Origin: Streptomyces sp. NBC_00223
GTDB taxonomy: Bacteria > Actinomycetota > Actinomycetes > Streptomycetales > Streptomycetaceae
NCBI RefSeq assembly: GCF_036199905.1
Contig: NZ_CP108109.1
Coordinates: 6,886,501 to 6,950,500, forward strand
Reading direction: 5' to 3'
Length of the DNA stretch: 64,000 nt
Positions 44,454 through 52,627 of the stretch are shown here, piece by piece. The notes beneath the pieces are model-generated. The model worked only from the letters and a program-made list of their open reading frames with translations. It had not been told where the DNA came from and did not search any database. Every line of letters begins with the position of its first letter. Position 1 is the first letter of the stretch. The translations under genes and the position numbers were made by a program.

Positions 44454-45490
44454 GTGACACCAGCCAGTTGACCGCCGCCGACCTGGCCGTACCGGGTCCA
44501 CCGGGCACCGCCGCCGGGCGCTTCCAGCTCGCCCGCTACCGGGACCTGTCCCTGCTCCCGGTGATCTTCGTCCTGGGCGTGATCGGCTTCATCGTCTCGC
44601 CCGCCTTCCTGACCTCGGACAATCTGATCGGTGTGCTCCAGCAGTGCAGCGAGCTGAGTCTGCTGGTGCTCGGCGAGGCCATGATCCTGATCTGCGGCCG
44701 GATGGACCTGTCACTGGAGTCGACCATCGGGGTGGCCCCGGTGATCGCCATGTGGCTGGTCATGCCGAGCAGCGGCAGCGCCACGTACCACGGCATCGGG
44801 GTGCTGCCCGGGTGGATGTCGATACCGGCCTGTCTGGCGGTCGGTCTGCTGATCGGCGGCTTCAACGGCTTCATGATCCTCAAGCTGCGGGTCAACGGGT
44901 TCATCGCCACCCTCGGCATGCTCACCATGCTCCGCGGCCTCCAGGACGGCATCTCGCAGGGCAAGTCCATCGTCGAGGTGCCCGGATCCTTCTCCTACCT
45001 CGGCAAGGCGTCCTGGTTCGGGGCGCCCGCCGCGGTGTGGATCTGCCTGGTGCTCTTCGTCCTCGGCGGCCTCGCGCTCGGCTATCTGCGGCACGGCCGC
45101 GCGCTCTACGCCATCGGCGGCAACAGCGAGGCCGCCCGGGCGGCGGGCATCAGGGTCAACCGCATCACGTGGATCGTGCTGGCCGTCGGCAGCCTGCTCG
45201 CGGCCTTCGCGGGCGTCCTCTACGTCGGCCACTACGGCGCCGTCTCCTCCACCCAGGGCGACGGCTGGATCTTCCAGGTCTTCGCCGCCACCGTGATCGG
45301 CGGAGTCAGCCTCAACGGCGGCCGGGGCACGCTCTTCGGCGCCCTCACCGGTGTCGTGGCCCTCCAACTCGTGGTGAACGTGACCACGCTGGGCGGGGTG
45401 CCGCCGCTGTGGGACAAGTTCCTCTACGGTGCCATCATCATCGTCGCGCTGATCATCTCCCGCTTCGCCAGCGGCGAGAAGCAGGACTGA
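44450..45490 (+). CDS. Sugar ABC transporter permease
   Basis: A 346-aa RbsC/XylH-type permease with about eight to ten hydrophobic segments (LSLLPVIFVLGVIGFIVSPA, LGEAMILICGRMDLSLES, FNGFMILKLRVNGFIATLGM, RALYAIGGNSEAARAAGI, VIGGVSLNGGRGTLFGAL). All are standard family landmarks. ATG at 44450 overlaps the ATPase stop. It completes the importer. Confidence 0.94.
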   Translation: MSDTSQLTAADLAVPGPPGTAAGRFQLARYRDLSLLPVIFVLGVIGFIVSPAFLTSDNLIGVLQQCSELSLLVLGEAMILICGRMDLSLESTIGVAPVIAMWLVMPSSGSATYHGIGVLPGWMSIPACLAVGLLIGGFNGFMILKLRVNGFIATLGMLTMLRGLQDGISQGKSIVEVPGSFSYLGKASWFGAPAAVWICLVLFVLGGLALGYLRHGRALYAIGGNSEAARAAGIRVNRITWIVLAVGSLLAAFAGVLYVGHYGAVSSTQGDGWIFQVFAATVIGGVSLNGGRGTLFGALTGVVALQLVVNVTTLGGVPPLWDKFLYGAIIIVALIISRFASGEKQD

Positions 45491-45527
45491 ACACCCGGCG
45501 GCCCGCAGCCGGCGGGCCGTCACCTTC

Positions 45528-45582
45528 GGCGGCCCGCCCCCCGGCGGCCCGCCCCCCGGCGGCCCGCCCCCCGGCGGTCCGC
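45528..45582. repeat. 15-bp tandem repeat after the permease gene
   Basis: Three copies of GGCGGCCCGCCCCCC (45528-45542, 45543-45557, 45558-45572) and a partial fourth, in the 176-base gap before the aldo/keto reductase. More loosely related GGCGGCCCGTC units flank it. Confidence 0.85.
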
Positions 45583-45666
45583 TTACGGCGGCCCGTCACC
45601 CTCGGCGGTCCGCCGCCCGTACGCCCCTTGCCCTGTCCGACGAGCAACCAGGAGAGACACCTCACC

Positions 45667-46695
45667 ATGCCCGTACCGGCACTGCCCCGGCTCGGCCTCG
45701 GCTGCGCGCCGCTGGCCAACCTCTACCAGGCCATCACCGACGAGGAGGCCGAGGCCACCGTGGCGGCCGCGTTCGACGCGGGCACCACGTATCTCGACAC
45801 CGCGCCGCACTACGGCCTCGGCCGCTCGGAGGAGCGGCTGGGCCGGGCGCTGGCCGGCCGGGACCGTGCCTCGTACGTACTGTCCACCAAGGTCGGGCGC
45901 AGGCTGCGCGACCTCGAACCCGGCGAAGTCCCCGACGGCCAGGGCTTCACCGACACCCCCGACCGGGCCAGGGTCTGGGACTTCACCGCCGACGGCATCC
46001 GCGCCACGCTCGAAAGCTCACTGGAACGCCTCGGCGTGGACCATGTCGACATCGTGTACCTGCACGACGTCGAGGACCATCTGCGCGAGGTGTACGCGTC
46101 CGGCTTCCCCGCGCTCGCCGCGCTCCGCGACCAGGGGCTGGTCAAGGCCATCGGCTTCGGTATGAACTACAGCGGCGTCATGGCCCGGCTGGTCGCCGAC
46201 CTCGATGTCGACGTGGTGCTGTGCGCGGGCCGCTGGACCCTGCTGGAACGCACGGCGTTCGACGACCTGCTGCCCGAGTGCGAGCGGCGCGGTACGCAGG
46301 TCGTCGTCGGCGGTGTCTACAACTCCGGGCTGCTGGCCGACCCCAAGCCCGGAGCGCACTACAACTACGTGGCCGCGCCCGAGGAGTTGCTGCGGCGTGC
46401 CCAGGACATGGCGGGCGTCTGCGCGGAGTTCGGGGTGCCGCTGCGGGCGGCCGCGCTGCGCTTCCCGTTCGCCCATCCCTCGGTGGTCTCGGCGGTGGTC
46501 GGCGCCGCGAGCCCGGCCGAAGTGCGGGACAACGCCGAGATGTTCGGGCACGACATCCCGGACGCCATGTGGCATGCGCTGGTCGAGCGCGGGCTGCTGG
46601 ACGAGGACGTGCCGCTGCCGGTGGCGTCGGCCGGGGCCGGGCTGTCCGGCGAGCCGCTGTCCGAGGGCGGGGCCGGTCCCGTCGTGGGGGAGTGA
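45667..46695 (+). CDS. Aldo/keto reductase (probable L-fucose dehydrogenase)
   Basis: A 342-aa barrel oxidoreductase: LGLGCAPLANLYQAITDEEA, TTYLDTAPHYGLGRSEERLG (catalytic Asp and Tyr), VLSTKVGR (Lys) and IVYLHDVEDH (His). This D-threo-aldose/L-fucose dehydrogenase branch oxidises the C1 hydroxyl of L-fucose to the lactone. Directly followed, three bases on, by a lactonase-type amidohydrolase. The long open frame upstream of ATG 45667 overlaps the permease and repeats, so is not used. The last 30 residues are Gly/Ala-rich. Confidence 0.88.
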   Translation: MPVPALPRLGLGCAPLANLYQAITDEEAEATVAAAFDAGTTYLDTAPHYGLGRSEERLGRALAGRDRASYVLSTKVGRRLRDLEPGEVPDGQGFTDTPDRARVWDFTADGIRATLESSLERLGVDHVDIVYLHDVEDHLREVYASGFPALAALRDQGLVKAIGFGMNYSGVMARLVADLDVDVVLCAGRWTLLERTAFDDLLPECERRGTQVVVGGVYNSGLLADPKPGAHYNYVAAPEELLRRAQDMAGVCAEFGVPLRAAALRFPFAHPSVVSAVVGAASPAEVRDNAEMFGHDIPDAMWHALVERGLLDEDVPLPVASAGAGLSGEPLSEGGAGPVVGE

Positions 46696-46698
46696 GCG

Positions 46699-47547
46699 AT
46701 GCGCATCGACGCCCATCACCATCTGTGGGATCTGGAACGGCGGCCGCAGCCCTGGCTCGTCGGCGACGCGCTCGACCCGATCGCCCGCACTTTCCGCTTC
46801 GCTGAGCTCGAACCCGACCTGGCCGCGCACGACATCCACGCGACCGTCGTCGTCCAGTCCAGCTCCTCCCTGGACGAGACGCGTGAACTGCTGGAGCTGG
46901 CGGAGCAGTCGGGCGGCCGGATCGCCGGAGTCGTCGGCTGGGCCGACCTCACCGACCCCGAACTGCCCGCCGTCCTCGCCTCGTTGGCGGCCACCGGCCC
47001 GCTGGTGGGGATACGGCACCAAGTGCAGGACGAGGCCGACCCGTGGTGGCTGGGCCGCCCCGAAGTCCGGGCGGGGCTGCGGGCGTTGGCCGACGCGGGG
47101 CTGGTCTACGACCTTCTCGTCACCCCGCGCGAGCTGACCGCGGCGGTGGCGACCGTACAGGCGCTGCCCGAGCTGCGGTTCGTGCTCGACCACGGCGGGA
47201 AGCCGCCGGTCGCGGCGGGGGAGTGGGAGCCGTGGGCCGGGCAGATCGCCGCGCTGGCGGCGCTGCCGCACGTCAGCTGCAAGCTCTCCGGACTGATCAC
47301 GGAAGCGGACTGGGAGGAGTGGCGTCCGCGGGACGTACTTCCGTACGCCCGGCATCTGCTGGACGTTTTCGGGCCCGAGCGGGTGCTGTTCGGTTCGGAC
47401 TGGCCGGTGTGCACGCTCGCCGGGCGGTACGCGGATGTGTTCGCGCTGGCCGAGCAGGCGACGGGTTCGCTGGCGCGGGCCGAGCGGGATGGGGTGCTGG
47501 GGGGGAACGCGGTGCGGGTCTATCGACTCCGCGGTGCTTTGAGCTGA
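46699..47547 (+). CDS. Amidohydrolase-family lactonase (probable L-fuconolactonase)
   Basis: A 282-aa COG3618-type TIM barrel: MRIDAHHHLWDL (H-x-H), VVVQSSSSLDETRELLELA, LVGIRHQVQDE, FVLDHGGKPPV, CKLSGLITEADW and VLFGSDWPVC. Relatives include L-fucono- and L-rhamnono-1,5-lactonases. Opens the lactone made by the adjacent reductase, feeding the dehydratase at 39526. Last gene of the operon. Confidence 0.9.
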   Translation: MRIDAHHHLWDLERRPQPWLVGDALDPIARTFRFAELEPDLAAHDIHATVVVQSSSSLDETRELLELAEQSGGRIAGVVGWADLTDPELPAVLASLAATGPLVGIRHQVQDEADPWWLGRPEVRAGLRALADAGLVYDLLVTPRELTAAVATVQALPELRFVLDHGGKPPVAAGEWEPWAGQIAALAALPHVSCKLSGLITEADWEEWRPRDVLPYARHLLDVFGPERVLFGSDWPVCTLAGRYADVFALAEQATGSLARAERDGVLGGNAVRVYRLRGALS

Positions 47548-47572
47548 GGGGGCCGCCGGTCCTGCCCCCACC

Positions 47573-47840
47573 GGTCGGTGCCCGGACCACCGGCCGGTGG
47601 TGGGTTGCTCGCGCCCCTAAACTTGCCCGGGCGTGCCCCCAGCGCCCCCTGTCCGCCTGCACTGCCCCCATCGGTCGGTTTCCGGACCACCCGCTGGTGG
47701 TGGGTTGCTCGCGCAGTTCCTCGCGCCCCTTGTTTGGGCTCGTCGCCGTGGTCAGGGTGGCCCCAGCGCCCCTGGCCGACCGCCCTGCCCTCGGCGGTCG
47801 GTTTCCGGGCCACCGGCCGGTGGCCGGTTGCTCGTGCCTC
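47573..47840. repeat. Three dispersed copies of a Streptomyces-type intergenic repeat
   Basis: Copies begin at 47573, 47673 and 47796, each starting GGTCGGT(T/G)TCCGGACCACC-like and continuing GGTGGTGGGTTGCTCGCG; copy 2 continues with GCAGTTCCTCGCGCCCCTTG, a phrase I remember as abundant in Streptomyces intergenic DNA. No gene is present between 47548 and 47928. Confidence 0.75.
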
Positions 47841-47850
47841 TGGGCCGACC

Positions 47851-47920
47851 GCCCTGCCCTGCCCTGCCCTGCCCTGCCCTGCCCTGCCCTGCCCTGCCCT
47901 GCCCTGCCCTGCCCTGCCCT
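47851..47920. repeat. (GCCCT)14 pentanucleotide microsatellite
   Basis: Fourteen perfect GCCCT units run from 47851 to 47920, ending eight bases before the stop codon of the convergent GntR gene. Confidence 0.95.
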
Positions 47921-47928
47921 GCCGGAGG

Positions 47929-48600
47929 CTAGAGCGTGGAGCGGAGCCATTGTTCGACGCTGGCGATGTGGACCGTGGACCAGGAGCGGGCCGCCTCCGC
48001 GTCGCGGTCCCGCAGGGCGGCCAGGATCGCGCGATGCTCCTGGAGGGTGCGGCTGATCGCGTCCTCCTGGGTGAGGCCGCGCCAGACCCGGGCCCGGGTG
48101 GTCGGCCCGGAGAGGCCGTCGAGCAGCGAGCACAGCACGGAGTTGCCGGAAGCCTGCACGATGCCGCGGTGGAACTCCAGGTCGGAGGCAACCAGTTCCT
48201 CCACGGACGGCTGCGGCCCGAGCGCGTCCAGCTTGCCGAAGAGCACGTCGAGCTCTTCGAACGGTATCCGGAGCGCGGCCATCGCCGTCGCGGCCGGCTC
48301 CAGGATGCGGCGCACCGCGAGGAATTCCAGGACCGTGTCGTCCCGGTGGAAGTCCACGACGAAGCTGAGCGCTTCCAGCAGGAGTTGGGGGTCGAGGCTG
48401 GTGACGTACGTGCCGTCGCCCTGGCGGACGTCGAGGATACGGATCAGGGAGAGCGCGCGGACGGCCTCCCGCAGGGAGTTGCGGGACAGACCGAGCTCGG
48501 CCGCGAGCTCGCTCTCCTTGGGGAGACGGTCGCCGGGCCGCAGCGCTCCGGAGACGATCATCTCCTTGATCTTCTCAATGGCCTCGTCGGTGACCGCCAT
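47929..48600 (-). CDS. FadR-subfamily GntR transcriptional regulator
   Basis: A 223-aa regulator: winged helix at about residues 5-70 (GALRPGDRLPKESELAAELG, SRNSLREAVRAL, VRQGDGTYV) and an all-helical FCD ligand domain at about 90-215 with the metal-binding pattern D-x3-H (SDLEFHRGIV) and later His residues (LQEHRAIL, WSTVHIASV). It is convergent with the fucose operon and shares a promoter motif with it, so it probably represses that operon and itself until a sugar acid binds. Confidence 0.92.
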   Translation of the reverse strand: MAVTDEAIEKIKEMIVSGALRPGDRLPKESELAAELGLSRNSLREAVRALSLIRILDVRQGDGTYVTSLDPQLLLEALSFVVDFHRDDTVLEFLAVRRILEPAATAMAALRIPFEELDVLFGKLDALGPQPSVEELVASDLEFHRGIVQASGNSVLCSLLDGLSGPTTRARVWRGLTQEDAISRTLQEHRAILAALRDRDAEAARSWSTVHIASVEQWLRSTL

Positions 48601-48620
48601 GAGCGGGCCCTCCCCTTTGG

Positions 48621-49538
48621 TCAGGTCTTGCGACGCCGCCAGACCTCCGATGTATCCCGTCCATTATGGTCCACCTTCCCCCCATCCCCCAAGCGCTCGC
48701 TTTCCGCGGCGCCGCGCAGGGAAGTGCTGCCCGCCAGGGGCTGTGCGCGGGTGTAGCGGGAGGGCGGCGAGCCGACCGCCGCCGCGAAGTCACGGGTCAG
48801 GTGCGCCTGGTCCGCGTAGCCGAGGTCCGCGGACAGCGCCGCCCAGTCCACGTCCGCCCCCTCGTCCGCCCGTGCGGCGGCCTCGTGCAGCCGCGCCCTG
48901 CGCAGCACCCACTTCGGCGACGCCCCCACGTACTGCGCGAAGAGCCGCTGCAACCGCCGTACCGGCAGATCCAGCTCGCGGGCCAGCTCGTCCACCCGGA
49001 AGAGCTGCGGGCTCGCCGTGATCCGTTCCACCAGCGCCGCGACCTCCGCCACCCGCGGGTCCGTACCGGCGGGCGGCAGCACACCGAGCAGGAAGCCGTC
49101 GGTGAGCGCGGCCATCTCCGTGAGGTCGTCCAGCGCCAGCACCCGTTGGCCCACCTCGGCGACCTCCGGGCTGAACAGCCCGGCCGCCGGCACCGCGCGG
49201 TCCGCCAGCTCGGCCACCGGCCCCCCGGCCGGCGGCCGGAAGGCGCCCGGCCGGAACTTCACCCCGAACGCCTGGCCTCTGCCGTGCAGCACCCGGGTGA
49301 ACACCCCACGCTGCACCCCGTACACCAGCGGCTCCGGCGGCTCGAAGACGAGATGCACATTCGGGTGCGCGAGCACCTTCTGCTCGTGGTCCGGCCGCCC
49401 CCGCAGATCCCACCGCGGATTCCAGTAGAACTCGACGAAGGGCGCCAGCGCGGCCGCGGGCGGGTGCGTCCGCACCTCGAAGAGGCTTGCGGCGACCGCC
49501 GGACGCAGCACCCCCCGGCCCATTCCGTGCCCGGTCAT
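48621..49538 (-). CDS. AraC-family transcriptional regulator
   Basis: A 305-aa protein. The N-terminal part (FVEFYWNPRWDLRGRPDHEQ, VLAHPNVHLVFEPPEPLVYG, RGQAFGVKFRPGAFRP) is a cupin-like DUF6597-type sensor region; the C-terminal two helix-turn-helices are LFRVDELARELDLPVRRLQR and DWAALSADLGYADQAHLTRD. ATG 49538 is preferred over GTG 49547 because AGGGTGAGG precedes it. Divergent from the gene at 49604, its probable target. Confidence 0.9.
   Translation of the reverse strand: MTGHGMGRGVLRPAVAASLFEVRTHPPAAALAPFVEFYWNPRWDLRGRPDHEQKVLAHPNVHLVFEPPEPLVYGVQRGVFTRVLHGRGQAFGVKFRPGAFRPPAGGPVAELADRAVPAAGLFSPEVAEVGQRVLALDDLTEMAALTDGFLLGVLPPAGTDPRVAEVAALVERITASPQLFRVDELARELDLPVRRLQRLFAQYVGASPKWVLRRARLHEAAARADEGADVDWAALSADLGYADQAHLTRDFAAAVGSPPSRYTRAQPLAGSTSLRGAAESERLGDGGKVDHNGRDTSEVWRRRKT
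48646..48655. promoter_or_regulatory. Candidate GntR operator half-site
   Basis: TCCGATGTAT, 46-55 bases upstream of the GntR start, is the exact complement of ATACATCGGA at 39476-39485 before the fucose operon. It lies beside an AGGTCT-N12-AGACCT dyad (48623-48646). Confidence 0.45.
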
Positions 49539-49603
49539 ACGCCTCACCCTAGCTGTCGCGTTTCTTCAAGACCGGCCGCGCCGGGCCGCCTAGCGTCGGA
49601 GCC

Positions 49604-50179
49604 ATGAACTTCCAGCCGCAGATCGCCTCGGCCGCCCGCGAAGCCGCCCGGATCACCGCCGCCGTCACCCCCGGGCAGCTTTCCGGCCCGACCCCCTGTC
49701 CCGACTACGACACCCGCGCCCTGGCCAACCATCTCGTCGCGTACACCGGCATCGGCATGGAGCTGCGCGCCCGGCGCGAACCGCACCCCGACGACCTGGC
49801 CGGCCGCGATTTCACCGCCGACCCCGACTGGGCCGCCGAGTACGCCGCCCAGCTCGACCGCTCGGTCGCCGCGTGGGCGGACCCGGCCGCCTGGGAGGGG
49901 GAGATCGGCACGGGCGAGGGCGCGATGCCGGCCGACGCGACGGCCGGCATGCTCTTCCTCGAACTGACCCTGCACGCCTGGGACCTGGCCAGGGCCACCG
50001 GCCAGGACTACCGCGCCGACGAGGAGACGGCCGCGCTGCTGCTGACCGTCGTCCGGGAACAGGCCGAGATGTACCGCCGGTACCAGGGCTTCGGCGCGCC
50101 CGTCACCCCGCCCGAAGGGGCCCGCGACCTGGAACTCGCTGTCGCGCTGTCCGGCCGCGACCCATACTGGGGCGCATGA
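49604..50179 (+). CDS. TIGR03086-type DinB-fold protein (mycothiol-dependent isomerase-like)
   Basis: A 191-aa four-helix protein of the mycothiol-dependent maleylpyruvate isomerase / DinB-like metal-binding superfamily: TPCPDYDTRALANHLVAYTG supplies the first metal His and LFLELTLHAWDLARATGQDY the second. Many relatives are thiol S-transferases using mycothiol. It is divergent from an AraC regulator and coupled by ATGA to a nucleotidyltransferase gene. Confidence 0.87.
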   Translation: MNFQPQIASAAREAARITAAVTPGQLSGPTPCPDYDTRALANHLVAYTGIGMELRARREPHPDDLAGRDFTADPDWAAEYAAQLDRSVAAWADPAAWEGEIGTGEGAMPADATAGMLFLELTLHAWDLARATGQDYRADEETAALLLTVVREQAEMYRRYQGFGAPVTPPEGARDLELAVALSGRDPYWGA

Positions 50180-50940
50180 TCCAGCACGAACTCATCGCCC
50201 GGGTCCGGGAGATGTGCCACGCCGACGTACAGCTGCGCGCGGCCCTGATGTACGGCTCGTTCGCGGCGGGGGAGGGCGACGCGCACAGCGACATCGAGTT
50301 CTGGCTCTTCTTCGACCCCGCCCGGCGGGCCGCCCTCGACCCGGCGGCCTGGTGCGCCGAGGTCGCGCCGACCGAGCTGGTGCTGCTCAACGAGTTCGGC
50401 ACCCACGTGGCGCTCTTCCCCGGCCCGGTACGCGGCGAGTTCCACTTCGCCACCACCGCGGACATCGCCTCGGTCGCCGAGTGGCCCGCGCGCGGCGCCG
50501 CGGTCGGCGCGATGGTCGTGGTCGACTGCGACGGCCTGCTCACCCCGGTGCTCGAAAAGGTGCCCGAGCGGCCCGCGATCCCCGTGGACCCCGACGAGAT
50601 CGCGGACCTGTGCGGCCGGTTCGCCAACTGGCTGGTGCTCGCCCTGCACGTCACCGCGCGCGGCGAGCGGCTGCGGGCCCAGGACGCGCTGTGGCACGCC
50701 GCCCGCCATGTGCTGTGGATGGCCCGCCTCGCCGAGAACAGCACCGGCCACTGGCTGACCCCGTCCCGGGCCGCGGAGGCCGAGCTGCCCGCCCGTACGG
50801 TCGAGGCGGTCGCCGAGGGCACGCCCGCCGCGCTCTGGCGCGAGGGCCGCGACCGCTGGCGGACCCTGCTGGCCAGGACCGGCCGCCCGGAGCCCGCCAC
50901 GCTCTTCGCGGAGCTGGACGCGCTGACCGCGAAGAGCTGA
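50176..50940 (+). CDS. Nucleotidyltransferase (lincosamide/aminoglycoside type)
   Basis: A 254-aa protein with the nucleotidyltransferase signature MYGSFAAGEGDAHSDIEFWL (G-S-x10-D-x-E) at about residues 25-44 and a C-terminal helical domain (LCGRFANWLVLALHVTARGE, DALWHAARHVLWMARL). It resembles Lnu(B/F)-type enzymes, which adenylylate lincosamides. Whether it confers resistance cannot be read. Starts within the previous stop (ATGA). Confidence 0.82.
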   Translation: MIQHELIARVREMCHADVQLRAALMYGSFAAGEGDAHSDIEFWLFFDPARRAALDPAAWCAEVAPTELVLLNEFGTHVALFPGPVRGEFHFATTADIASVAEWPARGAAVGAMVVVDCDGLLTPVLEKVPERPAIPVDPDEIADLCGRFANWLVLALHVTARGERLRAQDALWHAARHVLWMARLAENSTGHWLTPSRAAEAELPARTVEAVAEGTPAALWREGRDRWRTLLARTGRPEPATLFAELDALTAKS

Positions 50941-50948
50941 GCGGTCGG

Positions 50949-51008
50949 GACGCCGTACAAAACCGCTCGGGCCCGGCGGCCCCCGCACCGCCGAGCCCGT
51001 ACGGCGTC
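50949..51008. terminator. Long inverted repeat between convergent genes
   Basis: Perfect outer arms GACGCCGTAC (50949-50958) and GTACGGCGTC (50999-51008) enclose further GC-rich complementary sequence. It separates the nucleotidyltransferase and glpK stops, probably terminating both. Confidence 0.75.
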
Positions 51009-51014
51009 ATCCCC

Positions 51015-52565
51015 TCAGCGCTCGTCCTCGACCCAGTCCATGGTCCGCTGCACGGCCTTGAGCCAGTACCTGTACTCCCGGTCCCGGACGGCCGCGTCCA
51101 TCCGGGGGGTCCACTCGGCGTCCTTCTTCCAGTTGGCGCGCAGCGCGTCCGTGTCCGGCCAGAAGCCGACCGCGAGACCGGCCGCGTAGGCCGCGCCCAG
51201 ACAGGTGGTCTCGGCGACCATCGGCCGCACCACGGGCACGTCCATCGCGTCGGCGAGGATCTGCATCAGCAGATTGTTCGCCGTCATGCCGCCGTCGACC
51301 TTGAGCGTGGTCAGCTCCACCCCGGCGTCCTTGGCCATCGCGTCGGCGATCTCCCGGGTCTGCCAGGCGGTGGCCTCCAGCACGGCGCGCGCGATGTGCC
51401 CCTTGGTGACGTAACTGGTCAGCCCGGCGATCACCCCGCGCGCGTCGTCGCGCCAGTAGGGCGCGAACAGACCGGAGAAGGCCGGTACGAAGTACGCGCC
51501 GCCGTTGTCCTCCACCGTCGAGGCCAGGTCCTCGATCTCGGCGGCCGTGCTGATCAGGCCCATCCGGTCGCGCATCCACTGCACCAGCGAACCGGTCACC
51601 GCGATCGAGCCCTCAAGGGCGTAGACCGGTGCGTCGTCGCCGATCCGGTAGCCGACGGTGGTGATCAGGCCGTTGTAGGAGTTGACGGGCTTGTGGCCGG
51701 TGTTCATCAGCAGGAAGGTGCCGGTGCCGTAGGTGGACTTGCCCTCGCCCTCGGCGAAACAGGTCTGCCCGAAGAGCGCGGCCTGCTGGTCGCCGAGCGC
51801 GGAGGCCACCGGGACGTCGTGCAGACCGCCGATGCTGGTCGTGCCGTACACCTCGGAGGACGAGCGGATCTCGGGCAGCACGGAGGCCGGGACGCCGATC
51901 GAGTCGAGGATCTTCTGCTCCCAGGCGAGGGTGCGCAGATTCATCAGCAGGGTGCGCGAGGCGTTGGTGACGTCGGTGACGTGCACCCCGCCGTCCACCC
52001 CGCCGGTGAGGTTCCAGATCACCCAGGAGTCCATGGTGCCGAAGAGGATGTCGCCGCGTTCGGCCCGCTCCCGCAGACCCTCGACGTTGTCCAGCAGCCA
52101 GCGGATCTTGGGCCCGGCGAAGTACGACGCGAGCGGCAGACCCGTCTCGCGCCGGAAGCGGTCCTTGCCGACGTTGCGGCCCAGCTCCCGGCAGAGCGCG
52201 TCGGTACGGGTGTCCTGCCATACCAGCGCGTGGTGCACCGGCTCACCGGTGTGCCGGTCCCACATCATGGTGGTCTCGCGCTGGTTGGTGATGCCGATCG
52301 CCTTGACGTCGGAGGGCGCGAAGCCCTCGACGTCCTGTGCGGCCTTGCGCAGGGCGCCCGCCACCACCTCCTGGACATTGGTCCAGATCTCGGTGGCGTC
52401 GTGCTCCACCCAGCCGGGCTTGGGGAAGAACTGCTCGTGCTCCTTCTGGTCCACCGCGACGATCCGGCCCTCGCGGTCGAAGACGATGCAGCGGCTCGAC
52501 GTGGTGCCCTGGTCGATGGCGGCGATGTACGGGCCGGTGCCCTGGTGGCTCTGGTGGTCGATCAC
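51015..52565 (-). CDS. glpK: Glycerol kinase
   Basis: A 516-aa FGGY-family kinase converting glycerol to sn-glycerol-3-phosphate. Landmarks: YIAAIDQGTTSSRCIVFD at the N-terminus, GITNQRETTMMWDRHTGEP, WLLDNVEGLRERAERGD, GGLHDVPVASALGDQQAALF, YGTGTFLLMNTG and DGGMTANNLLMQ. GTG 52565 gives the normal N-terminus, with GAGGAG ten bases upstream; the reading frame is open further upstream into glpF. It follows glpF by 62 bases. No glpD follows, unlike the remembered S. coelicolor operon. Confidence 0.96.
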   Translation of the reverse strand: MIDHQSHQGTGPYIAAIDQGTTSSRCIVFDREGRIVAVDQKEHEQFFPKPGWVEHDATEIWTNVQEVVAGALRKAAQDVEGFAPSDVKAIGITNQRETTMMWDRHTGEPVHHALVWQDTRTDALCRELGRNVGKDRFRRETGLPLASYFAGPKIRWLLDNVEGLRERAERGDILFGTMDSWVIWNLTGGVDGGVHVTDVTNASRTLLMNLRTLAWEQKILDSIGVPASVLPEIRSSSEVYGTTSIGGLHDVPVASALGDQQAALFGQTCFAEGEGKSTYGTGTFLLMNTGHKPVNSYNGLITTVGYRIGDDAPVYALEGSIAVTGSLVQWMRDRMGLISTAAEIEDLASTVEDNGGAYFVPAFSGLFAPYWRDDARGVIAGLTSYVTKGHIARAVLEATAWQTREIADAMAKDAGVELTTLKVDGGMTANNLLMQILADAMDVPVVRPMVAETTCLGAAYAAGLAVGFWPDTDALRANWKKDAEWTPRMDAAVRDREYRYWLKAVQRTMDWVEDER

Positions 52566-52627
52566 GGTGGATGTGCTCCTCGAAGGGGTCGGCGCCGGGT
52601 GGGTCGGGGGGTGGGAGCCGGCGCGGC

